From Flaviflexus ciconiae (GTDB lineage Bacteria > Actinomycetota > Actinomycetes > Actinomycetales > Actinomycetaceae), in contig NZ_CP034593.1 of assembly GCF_003971195.1 (NCBI RefSeq), forward strand, positions 1,798,001 to 1,862,000: a DNA stretch of 64,000 nt, read 5' to 3'. The position numbers were made by a program, and so were the translations under genes. Within the stretch, counting starts at the first letter, position 1. Every line of letters begins with the position of its first letter. This document shows, in pieces, positions 48,961-58,342 of the stretch. The notes below the pieces were generated by a model, which had not been told where the DNA came from, ran no database searches, and worked only from the letters and a program-made list of their open reading frames with translations.

Positions 48961-51324
48961 GTGACCTCTGAACTAACCAATAGCCTCGGCGCATTTACCC
49001 GAGCCGTGGCTGGCCGCACTCCGGAATCATCGACACCGATGGAGCTTTGGACAGGCCTCTCTGCCAACATCGTTGACCTGATTGCCGACAAGTGGGAAAA
49101 GTCTGCAAAGCACGCCGCCACCGGCCGCCAACAGCACTACTTCTCGGCCGAGTTCCTCATGGGCCGTGCGCTGCTTAACAACCTGACCAACCTTGGTCTC
49201 GTCGATGAAGCTGCTGCCGCTGTTAAGGCTCACGGTGGGAACCTGACCGATGTTCTCGAGGCCGAGCACGACGCTGCTCTCGGTAACGGCGGCCTTGGTC
49301 GCCTCGCCGCCTGCTTCCTTGATTCTTGCGCCACCCTGGACCTTCCGGTGACGGGTTACGGCATCCTTTACCGCTACGGCCTGTTCAAGCAGCAGTTCTC
49401 GGATGGTTTCCAGGTTGAGCATCCGGACCCGTGGATGGAGGAGGGCTACCCCTTCGTAATCCGCCGCGAAGAAGAGGCACGCTACGTCAAGTTTGACGAC
49501 ATGGACGTGAGGGCTATTCCTTACGACATGCCGATCACCGGTTACGGCACCGACAATGTTGGCACCCTCCGTCTGTGGAAGTCGGAGCCCATGGAGGAGT
49601 TCGACTACGACGCCTTCAACTCGCAGCGTTTCACCGAGGCCATTGTTGAGCGTGAGCGCGTTGCCGACCTGTGCCGCGTTCTCTACCCGAACGACACCAC
49701 GTACGAAGGCAAGATCCTTCGTGTCCGCCAGCAGTACTTCTTCGTTTCCGCTTCGCTCCAGGCGATGGTCGACAACTACGTCGAGAAGCACGGCACTGAC
49801 TTCAGCAAGTTTGCTGAGTTCAACTGCATTCAGCTCAACGACACCCACCCGGTGCTCGCCATCCCCGAGCTCATGCGCATCCTCCTCGACGACCACGGCC
49901 TGACCTGGGAGGACGCCTGGGACATTACCCAGAAGACCTTCGCTTACACCAACCACACCACCCTCGCCGAGGCTCTGGAGACCTGGGAGTACTCAATCTT
50001 CCAGCAGCTGTTCGGCCGCGTTCTCGAGATCATTGCCGAGATTGACCGCCGCTTCCGTAACGACCTGGTAGGCCGTGGCATCTCCGAAGATCGGATCCAC
50101 TACCTGGCACCGATCTCCGACGGTCGTATCCATATGGCTTGGATCGCCTGCTATGCCTCGTTCTCGATCAACGGCGTTGCCGCGATCCACACGAACATCC
50201 TGAAGAAGGACACGCTGAACGACTGGTACCAGCTGTGGCCCGAGAAGTTCAACAACAAGACAAACGGCGTAACCCCACGACGCTGGCTCAACCACGTCAA
50301 CCCGCGTCTCGCACGCCTCCTGGATGCTCAGGTTGGTTCCGATGCCTGGGTCTCCGACCTGGATCTGCTCAAGCCGCTTGCCAAGAAGGCAACGCAGAAG
50401 AAGGTCCGCAAGGAGCTCATCAAGATCAAGCAGGCCAACAAGAAGGACTTCGCTGACTGGATTGAGAAGCGCCAGGGCATCACGATCAACCCGGATGCTG
50501 TCTTCGATGTTCAGATCAAGCGCCTGCACGAGTACAAGCGTCAGCTCCTCAACGCCTTCTATGTTCTCGACCGCTACTTCCAGATCAAGGACAACCCCAC
50601 GCTTGACGTGGTTCCGTCCGTTGCAATCTTTGGTGCGAAGGCAGCCCCCGGCTACTACCGTGCCAAGGGCATCATCAAGCTGATCAACACGATCGCTGAG
50701 CTTGTGAACAACGACCCCGAGATTGGCGACAAGCTCAAGGTTGTATTCATCGAGAACTACAACGTCACCCCCGCCGAGAAGGTCATCCCCGCCGCAGATA
50801 TCTCCGAGCAGATCTCCACGGCCGGCAAGGAAGCCTCCGGCACGGGCAACATGAAGTTCATGATGAATGGCGCGCTGACCCTCGGCACCCTCGACGGCGC
50901 GAACGTTGAGATCGTTGAGGCAGTTGGCGAAGAGAATGCCTACATTTTCGGAGCGAAGGAAGAGGAGCTGCCCAGCATCATGGCCTCCTATGATCCCTAC
51001 GCGACGGTGGAGGCGACGAAGGGCCTCAGCCGCGTTATCAACGCACTCACTGACGGCACCCTTGACGACAACGGTTCCGGCATGTTTGCCGACATCCGTC
51101 GTTCGCTCCTCGAATCCGGCCCCGACGGCTCCGACATCTACTACGTCATCGGTGACTTCGCTTCCTACCGTGAGGCACGCGATCGTGCTCTCGAGGACAC
51201 CCTGGATGAGATGGAGTGGGCACGCAAGGTGTGGATCAACATCACCGCCTCCGGACGCTTCTCCTCCGACCGCACCATCCGCGACTACGCGCGCGAGGTC
51301 TGGAAGATCGAACCGGTCAAATAA
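48961..51324 (+). CDS. glgP: Glycogen/maltodextrin phosphorylase
   Basis: This 787-residue enzyme of the GT35 family releases glucose-1-phosphate from alpha-1,4-glucans. The PLP-binding lysine is Lys632 in EASGTGNMKFMMNG; other signatures are FSAEFLMGRALLNNL, GNGGLGRLAACFLDS, LNDTHPVLAIPELMR and RRWLNHVNPRL. There is no long N-terminal regulatory extension, as in bacterial forms. The start GTG has AAGGAGAAG directly upstream. It is monocistronic, with a terminator 35 bases after the stop. Codon use is strongly biased to C/G-ending codons, suggesting high expression. Confidence 0.95.
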   Translation: MTSELTNSLGAFTRAVAGRTPESSTPMELWTGLSANIVDLIADKWEKSAKHAATGRQQHYFSAEFLMGRALLNNLTNLGLVDEAAAAVKAHGGNLTDVLEAEHDAALGNGGLGRLAACFLDSCATLDLPVTGYGILYRYGLFKQQFSDGFQVEHPDPWMEEGYPFVIRREEEARYVKFDDMDVRAIPYDMPITGYGTDNVGTLRLWKSEPMEEFDYDAFNSQRFTEAIVERERVADLCRVLYPNDTTYEGKILRVRQQYFFVSASLQAMVDNYVEKHGTDFSKFAEFNCIQLNDTHPVLAIPELMRILLDDHGLTWEDAWDITQKTFAYTNHTTLAEALETWEYSIFQQLFGRVLEIIAEIDRRFRNDLVGRGISEDRIHYLAPISDGRIHMAWIACYASFSINGVAAIHTNILKKDTLNDWYQLWPEKFNNKTNGVTPRRWLNHVNPRLARLLDAQVGSDAWVSDLDLLKPLAKKATQKKVRKELIKIKQANKKDFADWIEKRQGITINPDAVFDVQIKRLHEYKRQLLNAFYVLDRYFQIKDNPTLDVVPSVAIFGAKAAPGYYRAKGIIKLINTIAELVNNDPEIGDKLKVVFIENYNVTPAEKVIPAADISEQISTAGKEASGTGNMKFMMNGALTLGTLDGANVEIVEAVGEENAYIFGAKEEELPSIMASYDPYATVEATKGLSRVINALTDGTLDDNGSGMFADIRRSLLESGPDGSDIYYVIGDFASYREARDRALEDTLDEMEWARKVWINITASGRFSSDRTIRDYAREVWKIEPVK

Positions 51325-51358
51325 CAACCTAAGTCGCTGATTTCATCAGCTAACACGT

Positions 51359-51390
51359 GTGGCGCCTCGAAAACGGGGCGCCACCTTTTT
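51359..51390 (+). terminator. Terminator of glgP
   Basis: GTGGCGCC (51359-51366) and GGCGCCAC (51377-51384) form the stem; CTTTTT follows. Confidence 0.85.
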
Positions 51391-51409
51391 GTCATTTTTC
51401 GGCAGGAGT

Positions 51410-51811
51410 TCAGTCGTAAATATCAACTTCGATGAAGAAGATATCGACCTGATCGTCTGAGGGTGAGGAGATGTCTACGCCTTGTCCGTCGCGGATGATG
51501 GTTCCGAAGATTGTGTCGCTTCCTCCGCCGCTCGTGCCCGCAGCCATGGCGCTGCTGAATGAAACTTCGATCGAGTCTTCATTGATTTCTTCAACGGTGA
51601 TCGTCATGTCGGTGAGGCTCCGGTCGATCTTGATCTCGGATCCTTCCGTGACCTGATAGGTCTCCGTTGCTTCCTCGGTGGTCTCGACCGTCTCCCATCC
51701 AACGAACTGGGATGTCGTGATTGTTACTTCCGCGCTCTTCTGCTCACCTTCACCGCAGGCGGCCGCGCCAAGCAGGATGATCGGGAAGATGGCTAATGCT
51801 GTGCGTTTCAT
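51410..51811 (-). CDS. Small lipoprotein, paralogue 4 of a tandem set
   Basis: This 133-residue protein has a lipoprotein signal (ILLGAAAC, Cys19). The mature part is acidic and beta-rich: it reads VTITTSQFVGWE early, ITVEEINEDSIEVSFSSA in the middle and an end of VDIFFIEVDIYD. The pattern of a Trp or aromatic strand, a basic-or-acidic GE/GS turn, a VEEI(N/D)EDS strand and a final beta strand is shared with the three genes upstream on the same strand. No known family is recognised. It is the last gene of the run, 43 bases after its neighbour, and the most diverged. Confidence 0.75.
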   Translation of the reverse strand: MKRTALAIFPIILLGAAACGEGEQKSAEVTITTSQFVGWETVETTEEATETYQVTEGSEIKIDRSLTDMTITVEEINEDSIEVSFSSAMAAGTSGGGSDTIFGTIIRDGQGVDISSPSDDQVDIFFIEVDIYD

Positions 51812-51854
51812 AGTTCTACCTGTGTCAGATTCTCGCGTAGGTGGTCGCCCTAGT

Positions 51855-52271
51855 TCATTCGGTGATCTCGACGGTGATCGTGTAATTCATGCCAGCATCT
51901 AACGTCGCCGTCGCTAGCTCTGTCGCACGACCTTCGGTGATAGTTGGCGCCCAAACATTCATATTCATGTTGATGCGACCATCGTTCCTCGGAGAAAGAG
52001 GAGCATCGAATAGGAGTGTTACCGAGTCCTCGTCAATCTCTTCGACGGTCACTGTTTCGGGGCCACCAAAAGCAGGATCAAGTTCGAAGGTATCCCCCGC
52101 AGCAACAGTGTGGGTCACGACTTTTATCTGCGGCTCATAGTCTGGGGACCAACCGCTCCAGTCCGACATTTCGACGGTGACCTCAGCGGCGGGTTCGGGA
52201 TCTCCACCGCAGGCAGCCAGAAACCCTAGGGGAAGAAGCATTGTGGCTAAGGCTCGGGTTTTCATGATCAC
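51855..52271 (-). CDS. Small lipoprotein, paralogue 3 of a tandem set
   Basis: This 138-residue lipoprotein has lipobox LGFLAAC (Cys21). The mature domain carries VTVEMSDWSGWS near the front, AAGDTFELDPAF, VTVEEIDEDSVTLLFDAP and the final DAGMNYTITVEITE. The last segment matches DAGTNYRLTFE and DAGVDYDLTYEIEE of the next two genes upstream, so common ancestry is clear by eye. Function is unknown; it is anchored outside the membrane. The next gene's start is only 15 bases away from its 5' side. Confidence 0.75.
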   Translation of the reverse strand: MIMKTRALATMLLPLGFLAACGGDPEPAAEVTVEMSDWSGWSPDYEPQIKVVTHTVAAGDTFELDPAFGGPETVTVEEIDEDSVTLLFDAPLSPRNDGRINMNMNVWAPTITEGRATELATATLDAGMNYTITVEITE

Positions 52272-52286
52272 GGTTCCTGATTCCTG

Positions 52287-52703
52287 TCAGTGGCTCTCGA
52301 AGGTGAGCCGATAATTGGTGCCAGCGTCTTCGCTGTCTGTTTCGTAGGTGACTGTTTGCCCATCGGTCACCGTGAGAGTCGGATTTTCGCCGTCAATGGA
52401 TGGCCCGCGATACCAGCCGATCAGGGTCACCGTGATCTCGTCGTCAGTGATCTCGTCTACGGTCAAGATTTCGACGCCGCGCTCCGAAACCACGGTCTCT
52501 CCCGGAACAACTTCGTAACTGGTGACCGTTGGCGGGTGCGTGGTTCCCTTCGTCCAGTTCGTAGATTGAATGGTGAGCACGCCCTGTGATGACGACGTCA
52601 CGGTCTCGCTGGTGTTGACCGGAGGTTCCTCATCATTGGTGGAGCATGCGGCAGCACTGAGGGCTAGTGCGGCCGCAGCGAGTGTGCTCATTATCCGTTT
52701 CAT
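52287..52703 (-). CDS. Small lipoprotein, paralogue 2 of a tandem set
   Basis: A 138-residue lipoprotein with lipobox LSAAAC (Cys20) and a Ser/Thr/Glu-rich linker. The domain reads VLTIQSTNWTKG, VVPGETVVSERGVEILTVDE, ITDDEITVTLIGWYRG and ends EDAGTNYRLTFESH. It is closest to paralogue 1 upstream (LILESTDWVKND, then ILEVTDEEVTVRVSGAYF). No family is recognised. It lies 15 bases before paralogue 3, so these two are probably co-transcribed. Confidence 0.75.
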   Translation of the reverse strand: MKRIMSTLAAAALALSAAACSTNDEEPPVNTSETVTSSSQGVLTIQSTNWTKGTTHPPTVTSYEVVPGETVVSERGVEILTVDEITDDEITVTLIGWYRGPSIDGENPTLTVTDGQTVTYETDSEDAGTNYRLTFESH

Positions 52704-52809
52704 GCGCCCATCGTAAACAGCTGAGCCTCGCCATAACAGGCCGAAAGGCGGGGAGTGGTGACCACCCCGGGTGTTGGAGAGAACACCCCTACCTCGCTAA
52801 CTATGTTCC

Positions 52810-53229
52810 CTATTCTTCGATCTCATAGGTGAGGTCGTAGTCGACACCAGCATCAGCGCTTGCCGTACTGAAACCAACCGTCTCGCCGTTGCTCAGAGTG
52901 AACTCAGGACCATCTTCCATCCCATCGCCAGCAAAGTACGCACCGCTGACACGGACCGTGACCTCTTCGTCCGTGACCTCCAGGATCCCCAGTGTTTCAG
53001 TTCCGAACATCGATTCTATTCGGTAGGTTTCACCTTCGATCACCTCGAACTCCGTGACGTCGGTGGCAAGTGAATCGTTCTTGACCCAGTCGGTCGACTC
53101 GAGAATGAGAGCGCCTTGAGGGACGGCTTCTTCGGTCGTCGTTGGTGCGGGAGTTCCTTCTGATCCGCAGGCGGCCGCGCCACCAAGGAGTGCGGTTCCT
53201 AGAACAAGTGCTGTAGTTAGGCGTTTCAT
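52810..53229 (-). CDS. Small lipoprotein, paralogue 1 of a tandem set
   Basis: The start is ATG 53229 (139 residues); the frame extends to 53289 but only this start gives a proper signal peptide (MKRLTTALVLGTALLGGAAA, then Cys21). A short Thr/Pro-rich linker precedes the domain with LILESTDWVKND, VIEGETYRIESMFGTETLGI, VTDEEVTVRVSGAYF and the end DAGVDYDLTYEIEE. It heads the tandem set, separated by 106 bases from paralogue 2; a GGGTGTT/AACACCC hairpin (52769-52788) lies in that gap and may attenuate transcription. Confidence 0.75.
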   Translation of the reverse strand: MKRLTTALVLGTALLGGAAACGSEGTPAPTTTEEAVPQGALILESTDWVKNDSLATDVTEFEVIEGETYRIESMFGTETLGILEVTDEEVTVRVSGAYFAGDGMEDGPEFTLSNGETVGFSTASADAGVDYDLTYEIEE

Positions 53230-53289
53230 GCCAGCATCGTAAACAGGACAGTTTCTGTCGCAACACCGGGAAGGTGGGGACCGCTCCAC

Positions 53290-53598
53290 GACGCTAGTGC
53301 TTCCGGATGGGATGAAAGAATGACGGCTGGGCCTTTGCTCAGCAAATCAATGCGGGCTGCCCTCATGAAACCTGCTTCCATGATGCTCACGGTGCCCGTC
53401 ACCCGCCTGTTCCTGGCTGGTAGGAGCAGCTGACGAATACCCTCAACTACTGACTTTGACCGAACACAGCGAGGGCACTGAGTTTCACCGATAACTCCAC
53501 ATTATTTATCGGGCACCTATCCCCCACTCGGGTCATTTTTCCGTTCGCAGGAGCTTCGGCCACGGCGTAGGCTGGCAGGGACGAAACGAGAGGAAACT
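53290..53598. other. Non-coding gap
   Basis: This stretch between the divergent lipoprotein set and the small unknown gene holds no supported gene. A GAGAGGAAA ribosome site lies at its right end. Nothing else is recognised. Confidence 0.4.
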
Positions 53599-54024
53599 AT
53601 GTCCGCTATTACCCGTGACCCTGTCCGCACTTCGCTTGCCGTGACCGGAACTGTCTTCGCGCACTATGCAATGCCGGACTTCGTGAAGTCGAAGTTTCTG
53701 CGCTTTATCGGCAAGACGGCCGTGAACTCTGCACTTGTCGCCTGGACGGCTTCCCATAGCAGTGAGGAGCTTGGCCAAGCGGGCGAGCAACTCCAGGAGT
53801 TCCTTGATTCGGCTGATGCTGAGACGCTTAAGTCAACGGCGGGTATCGCAGCTGGCGCCACGCTCGGCACAACGGTCATTGCTGTTGCTGGAGAAAAGTG
53901 GCTCTACCGCCGTGCTGAGAAGAAGCGTGCCGAAGGTAAGCACCTAGCACACACGAAGCAGGCCCTTGTCCTCGCTGTCCTCACCGGTGCCGTTACCTAT
54001 GCCGCGGAGATGGTTGACGCCTGA
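53599..54024 (+). CDS. Hypothetical protein with two hydrophobic segments
   Basis: A 141-residue protein of no family I recognise. It has a good ribosome site (GAGAGGAAACT before the ATG), an N-terminal half with moderately hydrophobic stretches (SLAVTGTVFAHYAMPDFVK), and helices AGIAAGATLGTTVIAVAG and ALVLAVLTGAVTYAAEMV that may cross the membrane, with a basic loop (RRAEKKRAEGKHLAHTK) between them. It is monocistronic, with a bidirectional terminator just downstream. A small actinobacterial membrane protein of unknown role is the best description. Confidence 0.65.
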   Translation: MSAITRDPVRTSLAVTGTVFAHYAMPDFVKSKFLRFIGKTAVNSALVAWTASHSSEELGQAGEQLQEFLDSADAETLKSTAGIAAGATLGTTVIAVAGEKWLYRRAEKKRAEGKHLAHTKQALVLAVLTGAVTYAAEMVDA

Positions 54025-54066
54025 GAGTTGGGCACTTGCTCCAATAGAGCTTTGTTGAATATGCGC

Positions 54067-54105
54067 GGAGGGCGACAGTTTTGAACTGTCGCCCTCCAGA
54101 GCTTT
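54067..54105. terminator. Bidirectional terminator between convergent genes
   Basis: GGAGGGCGACAGTT (54067-54080) and AACTGTCGCCCTCC (54084-54097) form a 14-bp perfect stem with a 3-base loop, followed by AGAGCTTTT. Confidence 0.85.
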
Positions 54106-54132
54106 TAATTCGGGATGGTCCCGAACTGTGTG

Positions 54133-55154
<1,022 letters not shown>

Positions 55155-55291
55155 GGTGGAAATCTCCTTCGATAGTCGGCGTAATCCACTTGTCATTCTC
55201 TCACGATCGACGAGGGTTCGGTAGGCCAGGTGGCCCAGGTCTTACTGTTTTAGGGCGAAAAGCTGAACTTTATGAGTGATCACACACTCGG

Positions 55292-55311
55292 GGTGAACGC
55301 TGCCGTTCACC
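55292..55311 (-). terminator. Weak hairpin after hemQ
   Basis: GGTGAAC (55292-55298) and GTTCACC (55305-55311) make a 7-bp stem between the end of hemQ-side coding and the aldolase start. No T-run is seen, so this is a tentative terminator or leader structure. Confidence 0.3.
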
Positions 55312-55317
55312 TGCGGT

Positions 55318-56013
55318 TTACTCGCCGCGGGGCTGACGCTCCGCCCACTCGCCAAGCGTGACCTTGGGGCCCGTGTAGAACGGGGTATCCACGCGGACGT
55401 GGAGACGAGCTTCCGTGTAGCGGAAGTCCCTCATGAGGTCGACGATCCGGTCGAGCTGGTCGGCTTCAAGGGCAACGATCCACTCGTAGTCGTTGAGCCC
55501 GAACGAAGCAATCGTGGAGGCAACAACGTCCTTGTAGGGTGCGCCGGTCATGCCGTGGTCGCGGAGGATCCGGCTACGCTCGGACTCTTCGAGCAGGTAC
55601 CACTCGTAGGAACGTACGAACGGATACACGCACAGGTACTGCGGGGCTTCGGGCTGGAGAAGGAACCCGGGCAGGTGGCGCTTGTTGAATTCGGCGGGGC
55701 GGTGCAGGCCGGTCACGGACCATACGGGAGTGATCGGCAGGTCGGAATTGAGGAGTGCGTGGTAGGCAGCCTGAACTCCTTCGATGGACTCGGCGTGCCA
55801 CCAGACCATGAGGTCAGCATCGGCGCGGAGGCCAGCCACGTCGTAGTAGCCGCGCACGACAACGCCAGTCTCGGCAATGGCGGCCTCGGCGTCGGCAACG
55901 ATCTTCTCCCGCTCGTCCGGCGAGATCTCGCCGGTCGTGGCGAAGACCGACCACATGGTGTAAATCTTCGAGCTGTTGATCAGTTCTACTGTCTGGTCAT
56001 CGGGCTGCTTCAT
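55318..56013 (-). CDS. hemQ: Coproheme decarboxylase HemQ (ChdC)
   Basis: HemQ performs the last step of the coproporphyrin-dependent haem pathway, oxidative decarboxylation of coprohaem to haem b with peroxide. The 231-residue size and motifs fit the actinobacterial clade: YTMWSVFATTG at the front, ADADLMVWWHAES, YLCVYPFVRSYEWYLL with the conserved Tyr, RSRILRDHGMTG with a probable haem-pocket His, and ASFGLNDYEWIVALEAD. It is 8 bases downstream of hemH, in the order hemA-hemH-hemQ. Confidence 0.95.
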   Translation of the reverse strand: MKQPDDQTVELINSSKIYTMWSVFATTGEISPDEREKIVADAEAAIAETGVVVRGYYDVAGLRADADLMVWWHAESIEGVQAAYHALLNSDLPITPVWSVTGLHRPAEFNKRHLPGFLLQPEAPQYLCVYPFVRSYEWYLLEESERSRILRDHGMTGAPYKDVVASTIASFGLNDYEWIVALEADQLDRIVDLMRDFRYTEARLHVRVDTPFYTGPKVTLGEWAERQPRGE

Positions 56014-56021
56014 TGATGCTC

Positions 56022-57005
56022 CTAGATTGCTGGGAATTCGGGGCTCTTCGGGCCTGCCCAGCAGCAGGTCTCCGAGCAGAAGGTTTCGCCGGGGTTCTCA
56101 AGAAGGTCGGCTAGCTGGGAAATAAAGTCGGGGTCAACGCCAACGGTGTCTGCACGCACAAAGCCCATGCCGAGCTCCTCGGCCTTTGCCTTTGCTTCCG
56201 TGTCGAGGTCGTAGAGGACTTCCATGTGGTCAGAAATAAAGCCAATGGGGGCCAGGACAACGTTCGTCACGCCCTGCTCATGGAGTTCCTCGAGGTGGTC
56301 GCAAATGTCGGGCTCCAGCCACGGGGTGCGGGGGCTACCGGAACGGGAGCAGTACGCCATGTCCCATTCGCTCACGCCAAGTTCAGTGGCAACCCTGCCA
56401 GCGAGTGCGTGGTGTTGCTTTTCGTAGGTCAGTTCGTGATCGGTTCCCGATGCTTCGTCCATTGCGGTCGGGATCGAATGGGTAACGAAGATCAGGCGCG
56501 AACCTTCGGCGGCCTTTGATAGACCTTCGGATACTGCGGTCAGTATTGCTTTGAAGAAGCCCTCGGTGCCCCAGAACGGGCGGACCTTGCGAATCGTCAG
56601 GTCGGGAAGGTCAAGTTCTCCCATCCAGCGGGCAATGTCCTCGCGGTACTGCCGGCATGACGAATACGACTGGTACGCGGAGGTGGCGAGGGCGAGAATG
56701 TCGCGTGCACCATCATCATAAAGGGCCTTGATGACGTCGTTGCCGTAGGGCTCCCAGTTGCGGTTACCGATCGCTACCCGGGTGTTGTTGCCGCGCCTGG
56801 CCAGTTCGTCCCGCAGGTGTTCAACGAGTTCATCGTTCAGTTCGTTGATAGGGGACTTCCCGCCAAACATGTAGTAGTGCTCACCCACCTGCTCCAGCCG
56901 TTCATCTGGGATTCCCTTGCCCTTGGTTGCGTTCCTCAGGAATGGAACAACATCTTCCGGCTTGTTCGGGCCCCCGTACGAGAGCACGAGATAGGCATCA
57001 GGCAT
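56022..57005 (-). CDS. hemH: Ferrochelatase (coproporphyrin III ferrochelatase)
   Basis: A 327-residue enzyme that inserts iron into the porphyrin. Family segments are YLVLSYGGPNKPEDVVPFL, ATSAYQSYSSCRQYRED, FVTHSIPTAM with the metal-binding His, and VVLAPIGFISDHMEVLYDLD with the conserved Glu. The C-terminus has a CSETCC cluster, and together with the Cys in SSCRQY this suits the [2Fe-2S] cluster reported in several actinobacterial ferrochelatases; that is inference. With HemQ and HemY neighbours it most likely acts on coproporphyrin III (CpfC). It overlaps hemA by 8 bases. Confidence 0.94.
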   Translation of the reverse strand: MPDAYLVLSYGGPNKPEDVVPFLRNATKGKGIPDERLEQVGEHYYMFGGKSPINELNDELVEHLRDELARRGNNTRVAIGNRNWEPYGNDVIKALYDDGARDILALATSAYQSYSSCRQYREDIARWMGELDLPDLTIRKVRPFWGTEGFFKAILTAVSEGLSKAAEGSRLIFVTHSIPTAMDEASGTDHELTYEKQHHALAGRVATELGVSEWDMAYCSRSGSPRTPWLEPDICDHLEELHEQGVTNVVLAPIGFISDHMEVLYDLDTEAKAKAEELGMGFVRADTVGVDPDFISQLADLLENPGETFCSETCCWAGPKSPEFPAI

Positions 57006-58287
57006 GTGGTTGGTCCTTTCGGGGGCACGTCAGTGCCTGTTCGGTGGGTTCTGGCAGATCAATTCCAAATACTAGTTCAGCGGCCCGATGAAACTCTTCG
57101 CCCCGGCCTTCCTTCGCGGCCTTCTGGGCAGAAACCGTCGGATGGTAGGCAACTGCCGCCGCGAAGCGTTGCAGGGCGCGGATAGCGTGCTCGGCAGGAA
57201 TATCTCCGCTCGCGGGAAGTTGGCGAAGTTCCTTCTCCAGTTCGGCCGCAAAAGCATTGCGCACGGCAACAACCAGCGGGTCCATCGTGCGACCGAGAAG
57301 ATCCGAGTCGAGCCTCGCGAGACCTTCGGCGATGATGTTCTGAGCATTCTCAACGTCGCCGCTAGCGGCTGCCGGCACGTGCTTGCGCACGGTCTCAAGA
57401 TCGATGAGGGTGACGTCCTCGATCTGCTTCACCTCGGACTCAACATCCTTGGAACGGGCAAGGTCAACGAGGGTAAGGGGGCCGCGAGTCCGCTTTGCAT
57501 CACGAACCATGTCGGCAGTGAGCACCGGAGATCCTGTGCCGCGGCATAGAACAATAACGTCGGGCCAGTCCAGGTCGAGAGACGGCGAGTAGTCAATTCC
57601 GTGATCGGCGGCGAACTGTTTGGCCCTGCCGGACTGCGACCAGACTCGGACATTGTCAGCACGGCGTTCCCGCAGCGCTGCAACGGCCGCTCCGGCGTAG
57701 GCGCCGGTGCCAACGAGGAGGACCTTGATTCCGGCCCAGTCGGTTGCGGGAACGGTGGGTCCACCGGTTTCTTCCCACTCGTATTGGTCGCGTTCGCAGG
57801 CAACCGCCCCCGCCATATCCAAAGCCACGGCGACAATAGAACGTCCGGTGCGGGAGAAGTCCGTCTTGACGGCGACCTCGCGAGAGGTGCGGAGTGCACC
57901 CTGGATGGTCTGCTCGAGAAGCGGGGAGGTGGTGCCTTCCTTGCGGGCTGAGGCAAGCGCCTGGCGTACCTGGCCGACGATCTCGCGTTCGCCAACGACC
58001 ATGGAGTCAAGACCGGAGGCGACTTCGTAGAGGTGGCGGGCAGCGTCGAGACCCGAAAAGACTGAAATGCTGTGGTCGATTCCGAGTAGCTCCGCGACAT
58101 CTCGTGCGGCAGTTTCATCGGCTTCGAGGTAGACCTCGTACCGGTTGCACGTGGAAAGGACCACGGCACCCGACACGCCCTCACGTTCCAGGATCTCCTG
58201 TTTTACCAGTGCACCGCGCTGTGCAAGACCCTCAACGTCGGAAATGTCGGAATCGTGGTGATTCGCTGTTAGGACCACAAAACTCAC
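56998..58287 (-). CDS. hemA: Glutamyl-tRNA reductase
   Basis: HemA reduces glutamyl-tRNA to glutamate-1-semialdehyde, the entry to tetrapyrrole synthesis. The 429-residue chain has the catalytic Cys47 in STCNRYE, the segment ASGLDSMVVGEREIVGQVR and an NADPH Rossmann region (IKVLLVGTGAYAGAAVAALR). The C-terminal dimerisation helix is complete. It is divergent from hemE with only 55 bases between, so the two promoters overlap and joint control is likely. Confidence 0.95.
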   Translation of the reverse strand: MSFVVLTANHHDSDISDVEGLAQRGALVKQEILEREGVSGAVVLSTCNRYEVYLEADETAARDVAELLGIDHSISVFSGLDAARHLYEVASGLDSMVVGEREIVGQVRQALASARKEGTTSPLLEQTIQGALRTSREVAVKTDFSRTGRSIVAVALDMAGAVACERDQYEWEETGGPTVPATDWAGIKVLLVGTGAYAGAAVAALRERRADNVRVWSQSGRAKQFAADHGIDYSPSLDLDWPDVIVLCRGTGSPVLTADMVRDAKRTRGPLTLVDLARSKDVESEVKQIEDVTLIDLETVRKHVPAAASGDVENAQNIIAEGLARLDSDLLGRTMDPLVVAVRNAFAAELEKELRQLPASGDIPAEHAIRALQRFAAAVAYHPTVSAQKAAKEGRGEEFHRAAELVFGIDLPEPTEQALTCPRKDQPHA

Positions 58288-58342
58288 CCTTCGATTGTGT
58301 ACCTAACTGGAAAAAAGGTCTACTTGGCCGGACAATAGAGAC

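Noticed and set aside
49027-51327. Long minus-strand frames opposite glycogen phosphorylase
   Set aside because: These are shadows of a highly biased gene; the plus-strand phosphorylase is unambiguous.
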